A DNA stretch of 64,000 nt from Lonicera japonica (GCA_021464415.1 CM038466.1:35246833-35310832); one strand, 5' to 3'. Shown: positions 31,067 through 44,462, counted from the first letter of the stretch. The notes: generated by a model from the letters alone, not told the origin. Made by a program: numbers and translations.

Positions 31067-34000
31067 TTAAAGGCCAAGAAAATATTGGGCTTTGTTTGAG
31101 TAATAAGGATACAAATTTTTGTTTGCATAAAAAAGTATATGTTCAAACCTCGTTTACTTTCTTTAGCAAAGTGGTCCACACTACAAGAAAAATGAGCTTA
31201 TGTGAAAGGTAAATTCAATTGACTATATAGGAATCTTTCCGGTCCATAAACAAATAGGGAAAGGTAAATAAAATTTAACAGAAACCTTCAAACATTTTTC
31301 CAAACAATATAATTAAAATATATTTTTTCCCCAATCCGCTAAACCTTGTTCCTAATAATTCTCGTGTGTTATAAGTGACCAAATTGGATGCATTCTTTGT
31401 GCTGGAATCAAAATTTATCTAATTAAAAAAATAAAAATAAAAAGTGAAACTGAATCAATCAGGTGAAAATTGAAAATCTGTATAAGAATTCCAAGTTTGA
31501 AGGAAATATAAACAACAACTAATTTTTTTAAAGACAAGCATGTACCAACAAAAATAAAACAACCAATATATGCTAGCTAGGCTAACTAGATAAGCGATAC
31601 ATGTATTAATCAAATATATCAATTCGAGTGATAAAGAAAAGCAAAAATGTTATATATATGATAACGGCAATTCTTGGAGAGCACGAAACCTGCATGTGAA
31701 ATAAGGAAGTGTTATATATATATATATGATAGTTATTTATATATTGATACGAATATGCACAAAAAAAAAATGATGTGCAATTCAAAAAATGTTTTAAAAG
31801 ATATATATAGTACAAATGAATTTGTATTACGTCACTTCAAGCTTGAAAAAGACATTTAACTAACATTTGACCGAATTAAAACATATTGCAAATAAGTAGA
31901 CTGTGGTCCAAGACGACTGCTAATAAAAATTAATTGAAGTTTTTCTTATTTTAAAACTGCGGACTCGTGACCAACCTGCAAGATCAGATGATAAATTTTC
32001 TAGGTCACTTTCAACCCATTTTGAAATAGAAATTCTTTGCAGGCTCGTGACCAACCCGCTTGGTAGAGATTTTTTACCTGTCATTAAATTGTTTGCATGC
32101 ACCAACTCAATATCTTTTTATTTGGGATATTACAATTAGTTTCCCTTTTGATACTACTACAGCTATATGATCATCTTTATCTTGATTCAAAGTACCCATC
32201 GATTTTGTACACCGGAATTATTTTTATAAAGAAAAAGTTTAAGTACTATTCCGTTAATATCGGCTTTGGGTCCCATATATCAAGGGCCATTTTCTTGATT
32301 TTTTTAACAAGATAATTTTGTACAAAACTTTTTAACGTGATAGAAAATCATAGAAAAAATAATTGATTTATGTGAGAAGTTAAAAAATAAGTTGAATGAC
32401 ATGGTGAGATGCTCGCTCAATTGCACTTAGTGTGTGTGTTTTTAATAATAATAATAACCTAATAAAATATAATTTTTTCATGCAATATAATTTTTTTTTC
32501 GGTAGATAATGTGAATCCAAAACCACAATAATAAAGTTGGACCAACAAAGAGTTAGACAATGAAATTCATGTGGCTCAGCCTATAATCTCTTTGTTCGAA
32601 CACCGTATTACAAGACTATTGGCAAATTAGTGAATTAATTGGCGGTATTTGAGTATATAAAAAGGAGTCCCTAGTTGGCCAGTTGCAAGTATGACCCATC
32701 AATTAATGAATCCAAATTGAAAATAGGAAATTTTCCATATACAATTAATACACATTACTATCGTTTTAAATGACTTGTGATAAATAAATTCCGAAACCAT
32801 CTGATGAGAAAATAAATCTAATTGGCATAAGAGAAAAATATTTATTTATTTTCGTGAAGGTTGAAGAGATGGTAATGCTAAATGAAGGAAATAATAAATT
32901 ATTCAAAAGAACTTTAATCTTTTAGGCTATGCCTTTAATAATGAAGTTGAAAACTGATTAATTAAATATTTTTTTCTACTTTTATGAAAAAATAAAAAAT
33001 GAGATGAGTAATATGGCATGCCCTCCAAGCGCAGTCAGAGATTGATGAGTAAAATAAAAAATTACATTTTATCTTATAATAAAAATGCATCATATATCCA
33101 TCTGGCGGGAATTATATTATGGATATATGTTGCATTTTTATTGTCATTAATTCAAGCAATATTTAAGCTGATAACTCTTATCGTTATTCAATATCATCTT
33201 TTTGTCATATATACAAATTAAGTAGGAGAAAAAAAATTTGCACCATACTATATAATATTTTGGCCATAGTTCAAAAAATATGCTTTGTTATGGGCCCTTG
33301 ACACACCATTCTATATATTGGCCATAAATATATTACTTTCTCTTCTCTTAATTTAGTAGCCTTAATTAAGAATTTGGGTCGTAACCATATTTCAAGCATT
33401 TTACCCCCTCTCTGTCTATTCTAAAAAGAATGGGCAAAATACTACCCAATACCACTCGAGCTTTAATAGCGGCTGTTGGTAGCAACAATTGACATTAGTA
33501 ATGGAAGGTGGTTGGTGAGTCTTATTGACTACTCATAAGAGTTAAGAAATTAAAAGAAATTAGTTAATATATAATTTTTTTATTTTTTTTATTAATAATA
33601 AATGTATAATTTAAACATTCAAAAAAGAATTGAATCATCCTTGTATAATAGGCAAGCATTAATTGAAAAGTAACCAACAAAACAAATGAATTCTTTTCTT
33701 TCTTTTATTTTGGTTAAATAACATAGTGAAATGCCATCCATCTTTTATTCTTTTTTTTTTTTTAAATTGGCCATCACCCAAAGAATTATGTTTCATAAAA
33801 AAAAATCCAAACAAAATAGAACATCTAACAGTATGTTAATTATTTTTCAACAATTTTTTCCTTCAAAGAAACACCCTTACAAAGGAATAACTAAATTAAA
33901 TACTAATTTGTGTAACATTTGGTCTTTGAAAATGGATTCATTTCACTTTCAAATTTACTGAATGCTTTACAGCACAGCAAAGAGAAAGTGGAGATAACGA

Positions 34001-34180
34001 CTTGGAGAAATAAATGAAACAAAAGAAAAAAAGCTACTCACCAATTTAGATTTGGGTAATCAACTGTAACGGTTAAGAACACTTACAATTTTTGAATTTT
34101 TTTTTTATAAATGTTATTGAAGGGGATAAAAATAATTGATCCAATGTCCGACCAACATAAGTGCTAAGCTCTTGGCCTAT
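31067..34180. other. AT-rich sequence with duplicated blocks X and Y
   Basis: No gene seen. 31650-31880 (block X) resembles 42335-42660, and 33440-33960 (block Y) resembles 41230-41730, for example GTGAAATGCCATCCATCTTT and TTGGTCTTTG. The order of the two blocks is reversed in the second location (Y then X). Confidence 0.6.
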
Positions 34181-36121
34181 TGATAAACGCGTAATTTTGT
34201 AGTCGCTAACTCTCTTTTGATTTTGTTTATCGCGTTTATTTTAGCCTAGATTAATTAAATTAACCCACTTTTGCACACACACTCAAAATATCAAGAATTG
34301 CTTTAACATGGCTCAAAGTAGCCTTTTCTAGTGTCTTGATTGTGCTCATAGATTTTGGAAGCAAGTTGGGAAGCTTTGGGAAGGATTCAAGAGAGATAGA
34401 AGCCAAAAGAGAAGAAAAAAAGTCTCCCGAAGTGTCCTCTGATTAATCAGAGGAGCCTCTGATTGATCAGAGGCCACCTTTTAATGCAAAACATGCCCTC
34501 TGATCGATCAGAGGGTGCTCTGATCGATCAGAGCCCACCTTACAAGCCAAAATCTCCCCTCTGATCGATCAGAGGAGCCTCTGATCGATCAGAGACCTCC
34601 CAGAATGCACAGCACAGCCCCCAAAAGCAGTTTTTCTCCCCTTTTGATGCATTGAAACTCTCCAACAAGTGCTGGACTTTCTATTTTTGTTCTAGGCTCA
34701 GGTGTTTACCCAGGGGTCTCTTAGAAAGTGTGCTAGAATACCCATTTTTGGGCATTGCTCTCCCATTATTTAATTGCTCTTTGTCCCTCATGTAATGAAT
34801 GCAATTTTCTAGATCTAGATTCAAGTAGCATAAGTATTATTTTCCTGCACTTTGTTTATCATCTATCATTTGTAAGAAATCTAGAGAGAGAAACTCTTGA
34901 GAGAAATGGAAATCCCTTTAATGGTTTTTGTTTATACAACTATCATGGAGTAGTTTCATTGCTAAGGCTAAAGGATGAAGTTTGCATTGCATTAATTATG
35001 TAAGTTTGTTTCTCATTCCATTGTTAGTATTGTTAAATACTTGTTGAATCCTTCATCTTCTTCATTCAATCAACCATTCATAAGCTAGTAAGATAATCCT
35101 CATAAGGTGATTAGACTTTGTATGCCTTGTATACATAGATCTCAAGCATTAATGAGGAGATGATGCATTTGTGTATTTCTTATTAGCCTATGTCCATTCC
35201 TTCTATTATTGAGATACTTTACATTGCCAAGCATGTTTAGTCTTTGAATATTCATAGAAATACCATAAATTTGAGATTCCAATCCTTGAATGCTTTAATG
35301 ATATGTTGAGTGCTTTCTACACTTTATGTGATTTTGAGACTCAATATTTTCTTAGTTAGAGTGTTGCCAAGGAGGATCTCTTAAGTTTATGCCATAATCA
35401 ACTACACTAATCACCTTAAGGATTCAATTTGTATTTATCAAATGTGTCTAAATCGGATGATTTAATCTCCACCTAGACCTCCCAATCTTAGACAAATGAA
35501 ATGTTATGATTTATTGTGCTAAACTTTTTAGTTGGCCATTTTCATAATCAAGTCAATTGCCTAGGGGAAACTAACAATGAATTCTCAATGCCTAGTTTAA
35601 TTTTATGCCTTTTCTTTTGGTGTATCTCAAGTTTGCATCTTGGTTGGACATTATATGGGAATGGGTTGCACTTGCTTCACACCCTTTGTTACAAGATAAA
35701 AATGAGAGATACATTTGTGTTGAGCTTTACTTACACCCTTTCTTTATATGGCATTTATATGGGAATGGGTTGCTCTTGCTTCACACCCTTTTGCTTAGAA
35801 AAGTGTAAGGTACTCAACACTTAGGAATTGCATTGAGAATTTTGAATGAGATTTATTTTACATAACATTGCAAAGCAAATGAATTCTATAATGCCTTGGC
35901 CTTTTCTTATCAATTGATACATCATTTTAATTTTTATTGCAAGACTTTAAAATCAACAACTAAAATCAACCAATCAAATTCTCTTGAACAAAACCTTGGA
36001 CTCGTAATCACACATCGTCTTTCCGACTATCCTTGTGGTTCGACACTTGGACTTACCAAGTATTATAACTTGACGACCTACACTTGGATTCCTAAGCGCG
36101 GAAGTAATTTCGGGCGCGTCA
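34181..36121 (+). repeat. LTR, palindrome family, copy 3 (diverged subfamily)
   Basis: Begins TGATAAACGCGTAATTTTG and ends GGGCGCGTCA, like copies 1 and 2, and shares their order of blocks (palindromes, TTTCTACACTTTATGTGAT, GGGAATGGGTTGC...TTCACACCC, GACACTTGGACTT). It is longer (1941 bp) and strongly diverged. Flanking bases (CCTAT, AGTTT) do not match, so no TSD is seen. It carries six palindromes at 34436-34594. Confidence 0.8.
34436..34594. repeat. Three pairs of CTCTGATCGATCAGAG palindromes
   Basis: Palindromes lie at 34436-34453 (core GATTAATC), 34456-34473 (GATTGATC, one mismatch), 34496-34515, 34517-34534, 34558-34575 and 34579-34594. They come in three close pairs 1-3 bp apart. The core TGATCGATCA is the one used in copies 1 and 2, but the arms are CTCT/AGAG instead of CCAT/ATGG. 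Confidence 0.95.
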
Positions 36122-38007
36122 AGTTTTTTAGACCGAGTTTAATGTAAAAACTCTTTAGAGCTAGCCAAAACTTAACATGTGATAACAACGGAATGAATTA
36201 TGACTAGCATGCCCCTCAACCAACGACCACGCAACCACTATTTAACAAAACACCCACCACTATCTCCATTTCCTCGGAATATGAAGAGTGATATCTATCA
36301 CATTGTAACAACTAGTTTCTTGTAACTATCGAAGGAATTAACCTTTCACATTTTAAATCATTAGAAAATTAGCCAAGTACTACCTATTATCAAACTGTAT
36401 TCTCTCTCTCTCTCTCCCCCCCCCCTTTAGTAACCATCAACACCATTAATAAAATAGCAATGACTTCATTAGACAGTGGAAGTAAATCAGATCTACTATC
36501 TATTAGTTGGAAGAACCACCCTTACCAAAAATATATATGTTTTTCTTCATCTTTCTTGCATTTATTGGTATAAGTTCTTGTATGTGAATAGTATTTCTTG
36601 CCCTGAGATTTGTTGACCGTACATCTGACGGCATTTGTGAGAAATAATTGATTTGTTTTTCTCGGTAACGGCCAAAAAATCAAAACTTTACCAACCCAAA
36701 ATTCATATAATCATTAAATTTAAATAATTCTCAAATTAATTTTCATAAAACTCAATAGTGGATTATCGGTTACAAATATTAATATCTCATAAATTTTATT
36801 ATAAAATTTAGAATTAATTCACGCTTAATTTTAAAACTCGCACATTTAAAAGTATAATTCTATATTTTTATTAAAATATCCCAACATATATATTCCTATT
36901 GCAATAAGGAAAGTGTGATATTGAAAAATATGGCTTGATTGAAAATATTTTATGCAAAAGAATCAGAAAATAATATTTTTTTAAATTAAGGGCTTATATT
37001 TAACCAAACTCTAAAAGGAGTGCAAAATTAACTTTGCAGTAGATTTTTAAATTGTATTTTTTTATGGAATTATGCAAAATTAAGTTTGCACTATATATTT
37101 TTTAGCTTATTATTATAAATAAGTGTTTAATTGATAGCGCTTTGGAATAATTTTAACAAATTATATATTCAAAACCTATTTATTAATAAAATGCACATAA
37201 TAACTTTGCACAAAACACAATTTTGTGCAAAGTAAAGTTTAGAGTAGGTCAAAACTCTTATTTTAAAATATAATTAATAAATAAAACCTTATTTCAAAAT
37301 AATAATAATATCTAAATCATTATTTCTAAAAAATATTATCACACAAAATATTTTATCCCATTTCCGGTGAGGCATGATCTTAAACAATGAGTTGTAACTG
37401 TGAGCTTAATATTGCAATCGGATTTTTGGAATTTCATTTAAACTTTTAATTTTATGACAACCGGCTTTTTCTACATTAAGGAAAATGCCAAAGTGTACTG
37501 ATGGATGAGCTGTATCAATTTCTTTATTTTTTTTTTGCCCCTCTTTAATTTCACAGTTGTTCTGCAATTTTTACACAGAGAGAGAGAGAGAGTAATGGAA
37601 ACATGTTGGAATATTTTTGAGCTTTAAGCTTTAAACACACCCTCTCTCTAATTGTGTCTTTAGGTGGAAACTCCAACTAGGTCGTCTAGTCAAAAAGTTT
37701 GACTAATGGGGTCATTCAATTATTGAAATTTTTATCTCGAAAATAGTATATGATATTAATTCAAGTCAATTAATGGTAGAAAAAAAATTATATCTTTTAC
37801 TATTGATTAATTATGTGAAACTTTATCCAAATAAAATTTGGATTTTGTAATGCAAATAATTGAAACGATTACTTCTTAGCATTAAAACTCGCAAGTTAAA
37901 CTCGTTAAATATATCTTTTTTAAAATGATAAGCACAATGGCTAAATAAAAAAAACTAACATAATTAAATCTAGTGGCTTCCTTTTTATTGCACTAATACT
38001 ATTATAT
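36122..38007. other. AT-rich intergenic sequence
   Basis: No gene seen. A TC-C pyrimidine tract lies at 36402-36427. 37010-37250 repeats short TTTGCA(C)AAA / AACTTTGCA motifs. Confidence 0.4.
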
Positions 38008-38009
38008 TA

Positions 38010-38362
38010 CTCCTTCCGTCCTACAAAGATAGTCTATTATATATTCCTTTTTCGTCTATTCTAAATTATAGTCCACTTGCCTTTTAGAGAATGCACAAAA
38101 TTTTTATTTTTTCCAATGTACCCTTATTTAATTACATTGCTATCAACTCTAAAATAATTAACTTTACCTAGTAAATATCCATCTCTCATAGGAAAGATAA
38201 AAAATGTATGTTCATCTTCTAATCCAATGTATTTATTATAGTAGAATAAATGAGGGTATAATAGGAAAAATGTGGAAAAAAATTATGGTTTCAAGTACAT
38301 TAAATGAAGTTTCTTAATCTACGAGGAAAAAAAATGGGTCTATTTTTGTAGGACGGATGGAG
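38010..38362. mobile_element. Stowaway (Tc1/mariner-type) MITE, 353 bp
   Basis: Terminal inverted repeats CTCCTTCCGTCCTACAAAGA and TTTTTGTAGGACGGATGGAG, the classic Stowaway end, flanked by the TA dinucleotide (38008-38009 and 38363-38364). Non-coding. Confidence 0.92.
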
Positions 38363-39180
38363 TATTAAGTTATTTATTACACAAAAGCGCCTAAACCTCA
38401 TGCCTAGGACCTCATATTTAAATATGTAAAAAACTAGTACTGATCAAGAAAAAAAACTGATCGAAATTACTTGGAAGTCTTAAAACTCAAAGTTGCTAAC
38501 ATCTACCATTCATCTAGTATCTTTTTTAGCCTCAATTTGATAGAATAATTGATTAATTTCTTATGGACATTTAACGCGTTAGATTAAAAAGTTAGATATA
38601 ATTATTTAATTATATCTAAAATAAATAAAATAATCACATCTCTTAGGTGATGATGTTATATCCCTCGTATTATTGGATAAGAAGGTTTTGCATGATAAAT
38701 AATTCACTTTAATATTTAATTTTGACCAACATCAAACTTAAGATTGAGTTATTTAATCCTATCATTTCTCCTTATCTTGTATTAGGGGTGTTGTGACGAA
38801 TCCAAAAACCGAAAGAACGTATCGTACCTACTTAACCTAAAAAAAGACCAAAAATGAAACAAAGAAACCTAAACTGAAATTGAGTATATTTGGTTCGATT
38901 TTGGAGGCCCCCCGTCCAAAATTGAATTGAACCAAACTGAATTATTACATATAGACTTGAAAATAATATCACTTCATTATCTAAAATTTTATATTTTTAA
39001 AATTTACTTTATCTAATAAAAATCTGATTTTTTGAACAACTATAATATATCATGTGGTGGTGACACATTGTGAGAACATAGTGAAAAATAAAATAAAAAC
39101 TTGGAATGGTCCTATACATTTCTCCGATGTATTTGCTTACACTTTACATAATAGCTAGTCAATTGTTGGGATTTGGTCAT

Positions 39181-40840
39181 TGATAAACGCATAATATTGC
39201 CATGCATAAGCTCTTTCTCGGAGTCGCATGTCGCGTTTGTTGCTTTAATTCTGCCTAATTATCCACTTATCTCGAGATTAGTGTCTTGGCGAGTTTTGTA
39301 TCTAACATCGTCCCGCTAGGTGTGCTTTTATTGTGTTTCTATGTGTTTATAGGCATAGGATGCAATGGCCTTCGAATGATTGATCAAGCGCTAGTGAAAA
39401 GCTCGCAAAATGCTGATTTGAGGAATTTCCCAGAAGCATGATCAATCATGGGTTAACCATGATCGATCATGGTACAAACTGGCATTCAGGCAGAAGACCC
39501 CATGATCGATCATGGGTTGGCCATGATCGATCATGGCCCTGGCAACTTAGCCATTTCACACCCAAAATGGGCTCTTTTAGTGGTTCAAGCTATTTTAGAT
39601 ATTTAGTTAGATATTTTTCAACCTTTTAATATATATTATTTCTCTTAGCTTAAAAAAGAGGGAGGATCTAGTTTTTAACACACTTAGAGTTCTAGAGAGA
39701 GGGGATAGCTCATTGTTGATTGTTCTTCATTTCTCCATTGTAAGTGCTTAATTTGTAAGAATGATTTCTTCTTCTATGATATTTGTTCTTGCATCTATTA
39801 TGGAGTAGTCTATTACTAAGGTTACGGAGGTTGATTGTGATATGATTTTTGGTGATTAATGGCTCAATCCATATTTAAAGTTTGATAAATATTTGTGAAT
39901 CTTCTTCTTCTTCATCATATCTTCCATTATTTCAAGCTTTCTAGGTATTTTCATATTAAGTTAAGACTTTATATGCCTTGTATATTTAGTTCTTGGTTGT
40001 TAATGAGCATACAACATATTTATATGGTTCTAAAAAGCTTGTAGTCCCTTTCCCCCATCCATGGAGTTTTTCCCTCTTCATAGAAATTATGAATAGTTCT
40101 TAAAACTCCATAGATGGATTTTAAATTTGTTTAGCTTATCTTTGATTTATTTATTGATATATTGAGTGCTTCTTACACTTTATGTGATACTTAGACTCTT
40201 TATTTTCTACCATATGTGATAAATGATAAGTTGACTAATTTATCCCATAAACTTTATTCCGTTTCATTGTTAGGATTCACTTTATAATTTTCATTCTTTA
40301 AATCATGAGATTACTACACTTGCTTTATGTCAAATCTTTTAATGATGAGTTTGTCATATCTATCTCGAATTAGCTTCATTGGGAATGGGTTGCCTTGCTT
40401 CACACCCGTAGCTAAGAAGTAGGAATGATAACCTCGTCTTTGGTGGAATGTTGTTTGTCTCTCTCTTGATATAGTTTCAACCCGGGAATGAGTCGCCTAG
40501 CGTCGCACCCTTTGCTATTGAGAGAAACACCAACATTCCCCATATCTTGAGAAACCTAGTGTTGTAATCTTTGTATGAGCTAGTGATTACCGTCTCTCTT
40601 ATATCGTAACTAACCTCCACATACCTTAGTGCTTTCTTATTAATTTTCACAACTGTTTTACATTTCCGTTGTTCTACAACCTTTTCAACTTACAAGAATC
40701 AGAAAACCGTAAAAATCCGTAATCCATTCCATCCCTTTTCACTTATCCATGTGATTCGACACTCGGACTTCCGAGACTATACTATAACTTGACGTGCCTG
40801 CACTTGGACTATATCGAAGCGCGCTATTTCGGTTGCGTCA
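39181..40840 (+). repeat. Solo LTR, palindrome family, copy 2 (TSD GTCAT)
   Basis: Begins TGATAAACGC, ends GGTTGCGTCA and is flanked by the perfect 5-bp duplication GTCAT (39176-39180 and 40841-40845). The 1660 bp align with copy 1 along the whole length. There are no coding domains. Confidence 0.92.
39437..39538. repeat. Four CATGATCGATCATG palindromes
   Basis: 39437-39450 (one mismatch, CAATC), 39456-39473 (ACCATGATCGATCATGGT), 39499-39516 (CCCATGATCGATCATGGG) and 39519-39538 (GGCCATGATCGATCATGGCC). The bases outside the shared core are symmetric in each unit although they differ from unit to unit. Confidence 0.95.
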
Positions 40841-41229
40841 GTCATATACCCATCTTATGCAATAAACGCAAAGGTATTGGTATTTAATGTTCTCTACTTG
40901 TTTTGGTATGATGCAAAAAATGTTAAAAAAAAATTCCGTCCTTTCTCTCATATGCGTCTTTTTCTAAATTGGTTGTCCATTGTATACAGACTATAAAGTG
41001 GTAAGAATATGTTATTTTGAATAGAACTATTAATACTTTATAAAAATATTAATTTAATACCTCAAAGCAATATTTAATGACATCATATCATATGTAAAAA
41101 TAGATAGTTAATATTTTAGCCCTTATTTTTCTATTTCAAAATAAAACACTGTTTTTCCCTTAATATACTTTTCATTAATTTCTTTTCACATTTCAATATA
41201 TATATATATAAATCACTCAATTTCTTGCA

Positions 41230-42660
41230 ATAATATTATCCATTACTGGTGATTACCGCTAGAGTTTTAGTATTGTCTACTAGCAACAATAGTTGACATT
41301 GGTAGTGAGAGGTAGAAGTGGTTGTAAGTGAGTCTTATTGACCATTCATAAGGAGAAGAAAATTAAAAGAAACTAGTAATTACAAATGTATAATTAAACT
41401 ATCAAAAAAAGGGCGTGTCGTCCTCGTATAATAGGCAAGTGTTGGAAATTAAAGTAACCTTGATTAAAACAAATGAATTCTTATCTTTTTGTTAATTTGG
41501 ATAGGTAATTTAGTGAAATGCCATTCATCTTTTATTCTTTTTTTTCCCAACCATCACTCAAAAGAATTGTATTCCATGAATAATAATAATAATAATAATA
41601 AAACATCTAATAGTATTTTGATTATTTTCCAACATTTTTTTTCTTCAATGAAACACCCATAAGAATAAATAAATTAAAAATACTAATTTGTGTAACCTTT
41701 GGTCTTTGGGAAATAGATTCATTAATTTCCCTTAAAACTCCTGTCCAAGAATGGACCTTCTTTTCCTCAAACTATAATATATATATATATATATATATAT
41801 TGAAAAAATCTAGCACATATGGTGGAATCTCTACGAGGCATCTAAAAAATGTAAAATATATAAACTTACATAGGAGTAATAAAATGGTAGTGTGCCCATT
41901 ACTATTGTGCTTCTTGCCCTCTCATGATAAAGTTGAATCAATATCTTTGCTGAAAAATTCTTTATTTAAGCTAGCTTTGCACTTACATCCATTTATAGCG
42001 TCCTCTCTATACAATAAATGTAAGAGACTAAATTATATATTTGTTACATGTTAATGAGCTTAGTTTTGGTTAAGGTTTAAATCGTCCACTTGTAATGTTT
42101 GATAGGTTCAAATTATGTTGTTTTGACATCAGACTGAGATAACATCCAATCATTATATAAAAAAAAATACGGAAAAAAAGATAATAAAAAAAATTAAGAA
42201 ATAACCCACTTGCGGGAGAACATTTATAACAAACGTGATACAATAATTTGAGAGACTTTCAAAAGTTGAGGGGTTTGGATATATTCCAAAAGGTTATAGA
42301 TTAGGGACGTTTACTACAATTTACTCAAAATGGTAAAGGCTATTCTTGGAGAGCAGGAACCTGCAAGCAAACAGGGCAATGTCATAAATAAGATAGTTAC
42401 ATGTATATATATATATATAGAGAGAGAGAGAGATGAATATGCACAAAGAAAAAATAATGTGTCTCTAAAGTAAGCTCAAAAAATGTTTCAAAAGATATAA
42501 CCCAAATAACTTCAATTACACATGAGTATAATAAATTAAAAGTTATTTTTGAGATTTCTTTTGTGACAAAGTAATATTTTTTAATAAGTTTATACTATGT
42601 ATAAAATAAGAACGTGAAGGTATGGCTTTAAACTTGAAAAGTATATTTAATAACCACATT
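41230..42660. repeat. Local duplicate of blocks Y and X
   Basis: 41230-41730 matches 33440-33960 and 42335-42660 matches 31650-31880 (GGCTATTCTTGGAGAGCA; TGAATATGCACAAAGAAAAA; CAAAAAATGTTTCAAAAGAT). Identity is moderate. The LTRs at 34181-36121 and 39181-40840 lie between the two locations. Confidence 0.65.
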
Positions 42661-43874
42661 GGCAAATGTAATTATATGTTAATATATTAAAATAATAAAT
42701 ATAATACTACAAATACTTAAAGTGTATTAAGAGATTAATAAAAATTATTTGATGACTGAAAAATTATTTGTTAAGTATTGGACATAATATAAAAAGTCTG
42801 TATTCTACTTTCGTGTTTTATCACAGTGCATGCTAGATGTAAGTATTGCTTCATTTATTTCTTTAATTTTAAAATTCAACATCACTATAAGAGTTCATCT
42901 CTGTCGTGAAGGCTTCCTCGGTACCAAATATAATGTGCTCCTCAGGCCATTAGTTAAAACTTAAAAGAGCTCTCTCTCTCTCTTCAACGTCCTCAATTTC
43001 TCTCTCCCAACGTCTCTCTCTCCCTCTCTAACATTATTTTCTCTATTACCTCCCCTGACCTTTTCTCTCTCTCAACGTCTCTCTCCCTCTCTAACATTAT
43101 TATCTCTATTACCTCCCCTCCCCTTTCTCTCTCCCACGCCACCGCAACTCCGTAACACTACTACCTCAGTCCACTGCCACGATCATCTCTTTCAACTCAC
43201 ACCTGAATTGAAGGTGAGTAGTCTCTCTTCCCCACTCTCTCACTACGGCTAATTTTTCAGCAAATTAAAAAGAAGTAGCTAGTCACCTTCGATCTCTTCT
43301 TAATAATAGAGTCATTTTTTTGTAAGCTTTCATATTGTTGTTTTCAAATGAGTTGATCATGTTTTTATTTTTATTTTTTGTTTTGGAAGAGAATTAGTGA
43401 ATCATAATATTTAACAAAAAATATAAAAAAATTAGTTCCTGTTGCTGCTGCCAGAGATCCGGCGCGACCATTTTCAAAAAAATAAATAAATCAGTTTTAC
43501 CTTCAAATCCAGCTGTTTATTTATCTGCCTTCTTCTGTAATAAATTGGTGAAAAAGGATCGAGTATATTTTCAGGAGGAGGGAAAATTTAATTTAGTAGG
43601 GTGAGATACAAATGTGAAAGAGAAAGAAAGTAAATGGTTATTTTCCTCCATTCATAATACTTTTGTTCTGGCGACAAAAACAATTGGATTATAATATTAC
43701 TTAGTTTTCCTGAATCTTGATGAGTGTCCCCCTTTTTTCCATATTTTTTGTTTGATGCAAAATATTTTTAAATCTCAAACATTTGTCTTGCTTTTCAATT
43801 ACAAATCTTTCTTTGGTTTTTAATGTTTTAAACAAATATATTGTTTCACCAACTAAATCTCAAACATCTTCACT
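42661..43874 (+). other. Possible 5' UTR exon and first intron of the 43.9-kb gene
   Basis: 42960-43213 is a pyrimidine-rich leader-like stretch with a duplicated block (CTCTCTCCCTCTCTAACATT). It ends in a strong plant donor AAG|GTGAGT at 43213/43214. A T-rich stretch ends in an acceptor TTTTCAG at 43878-43884. The leader has no usable ATG in phase with exon 2, so it would be untranslated. Confidence 0.4.
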
Positions 43875-43884
43875 GTGTTTTCAG

Positions 43885-44462
43885 CCCAGCAGGAGGCAGA
43901 AGAAAACGATAGTGAGCCCTCCTCTCCTCTTTCAATTAGTTTGCCACCAAAGCTGAAACGGATTGCTCAGTCCGGTATCACTAGCGAGGCTAGTACAATA
44001 AATCATCACATGGTTCCAGTAGGATTTTTTTCTTCTTTCTATCAGTTACTAAAAAATCCAGCGTATAATGAGTTCCATGATGAAATTAGACCTGTTCCCC
44101 CGAGTCCTCAGTGTCTTTCAAGTAGTATTAGTATTCCAAGTCCTCAGCCTATTCCGAGTTCAGCATATAATGAATTTTAGGATGAAATTAGACCTGCTAC
44201 CCCGAGTCCTCAGCATGTTCCTAGTAGTCCGAGTATTCCAAGTCCTCAGCGTGTTCTGAGTACTCCGAGTATTCCAAGTCCTCAGCCTATTCTGAGTACT
44301 CCGAGTATTTCAAGTCCTCAGCCTATTCCGAGTACTCGACATGGCCAAAAAATAAATTCTACTCCCATTTGTGGGTTTATGATAGTTTGTGCGGGGGTAG
44401 TGATTGGCTATGCCTCCAATGTTGTAGGCACGTTTCATTATTATTTGTTATTCAATTTATAG
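43885..44462 (+). pseudogene. Pro/Ser-rich repeat protein with C-terminal hydrophobic segment, one in-frame stop
   Basis: From the acceptor at 43884 a frame is open to TAG at 44460-44462, except for one TAG at 44178-44180. The first in-frame ATG is at 44010. The predicted protein has a basic/acidic N-terminal part, then two copies of an AYNEF-x-DEIRPxxPSPQ module; the second has TAG where the first has His. Four 12-residue repeats of the type STPSIPSPQPIL follow, then a hydrophobic tail (PICGFMIVCAGVVIGYASNV) that could span a membrane. I do not recognise the family. The region has no TE signatures, so this may be a decaying host gene. The TTTTAG holding the stop could also act as an alternative splice acceptor, which would remove it. 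Confidence 0.45.

Larger units (their letters stand above)
27878..32528. repeat. Segmental duplication, copy A
   Basis: Collinear with 57753-64000 in the same orientation. Matching landmarks include GGTGTTGCACATGTGACAT (27925 / 57800), the GA tract (28152 / 58032), GTGGCTTTCTCTATCCACTG (28939 / 60550), TGCTGGAATCAAAATT (31400 / 62167) and TACACCGGAATTATTTTTAT (32208 / 63683). It retains empty target sites for three insertions present only in copy B. It has about 1.7 kb that B lacks, including the Tourist MITE and most of the LINE fragment. Confidence 0.93.

Noticed and set aside
39438..39629. 63-residue ORF with HDRSW repeats
   Set aside because: The repeats are translations of the CATGATCGATCATG palindromes in a solo LTR.
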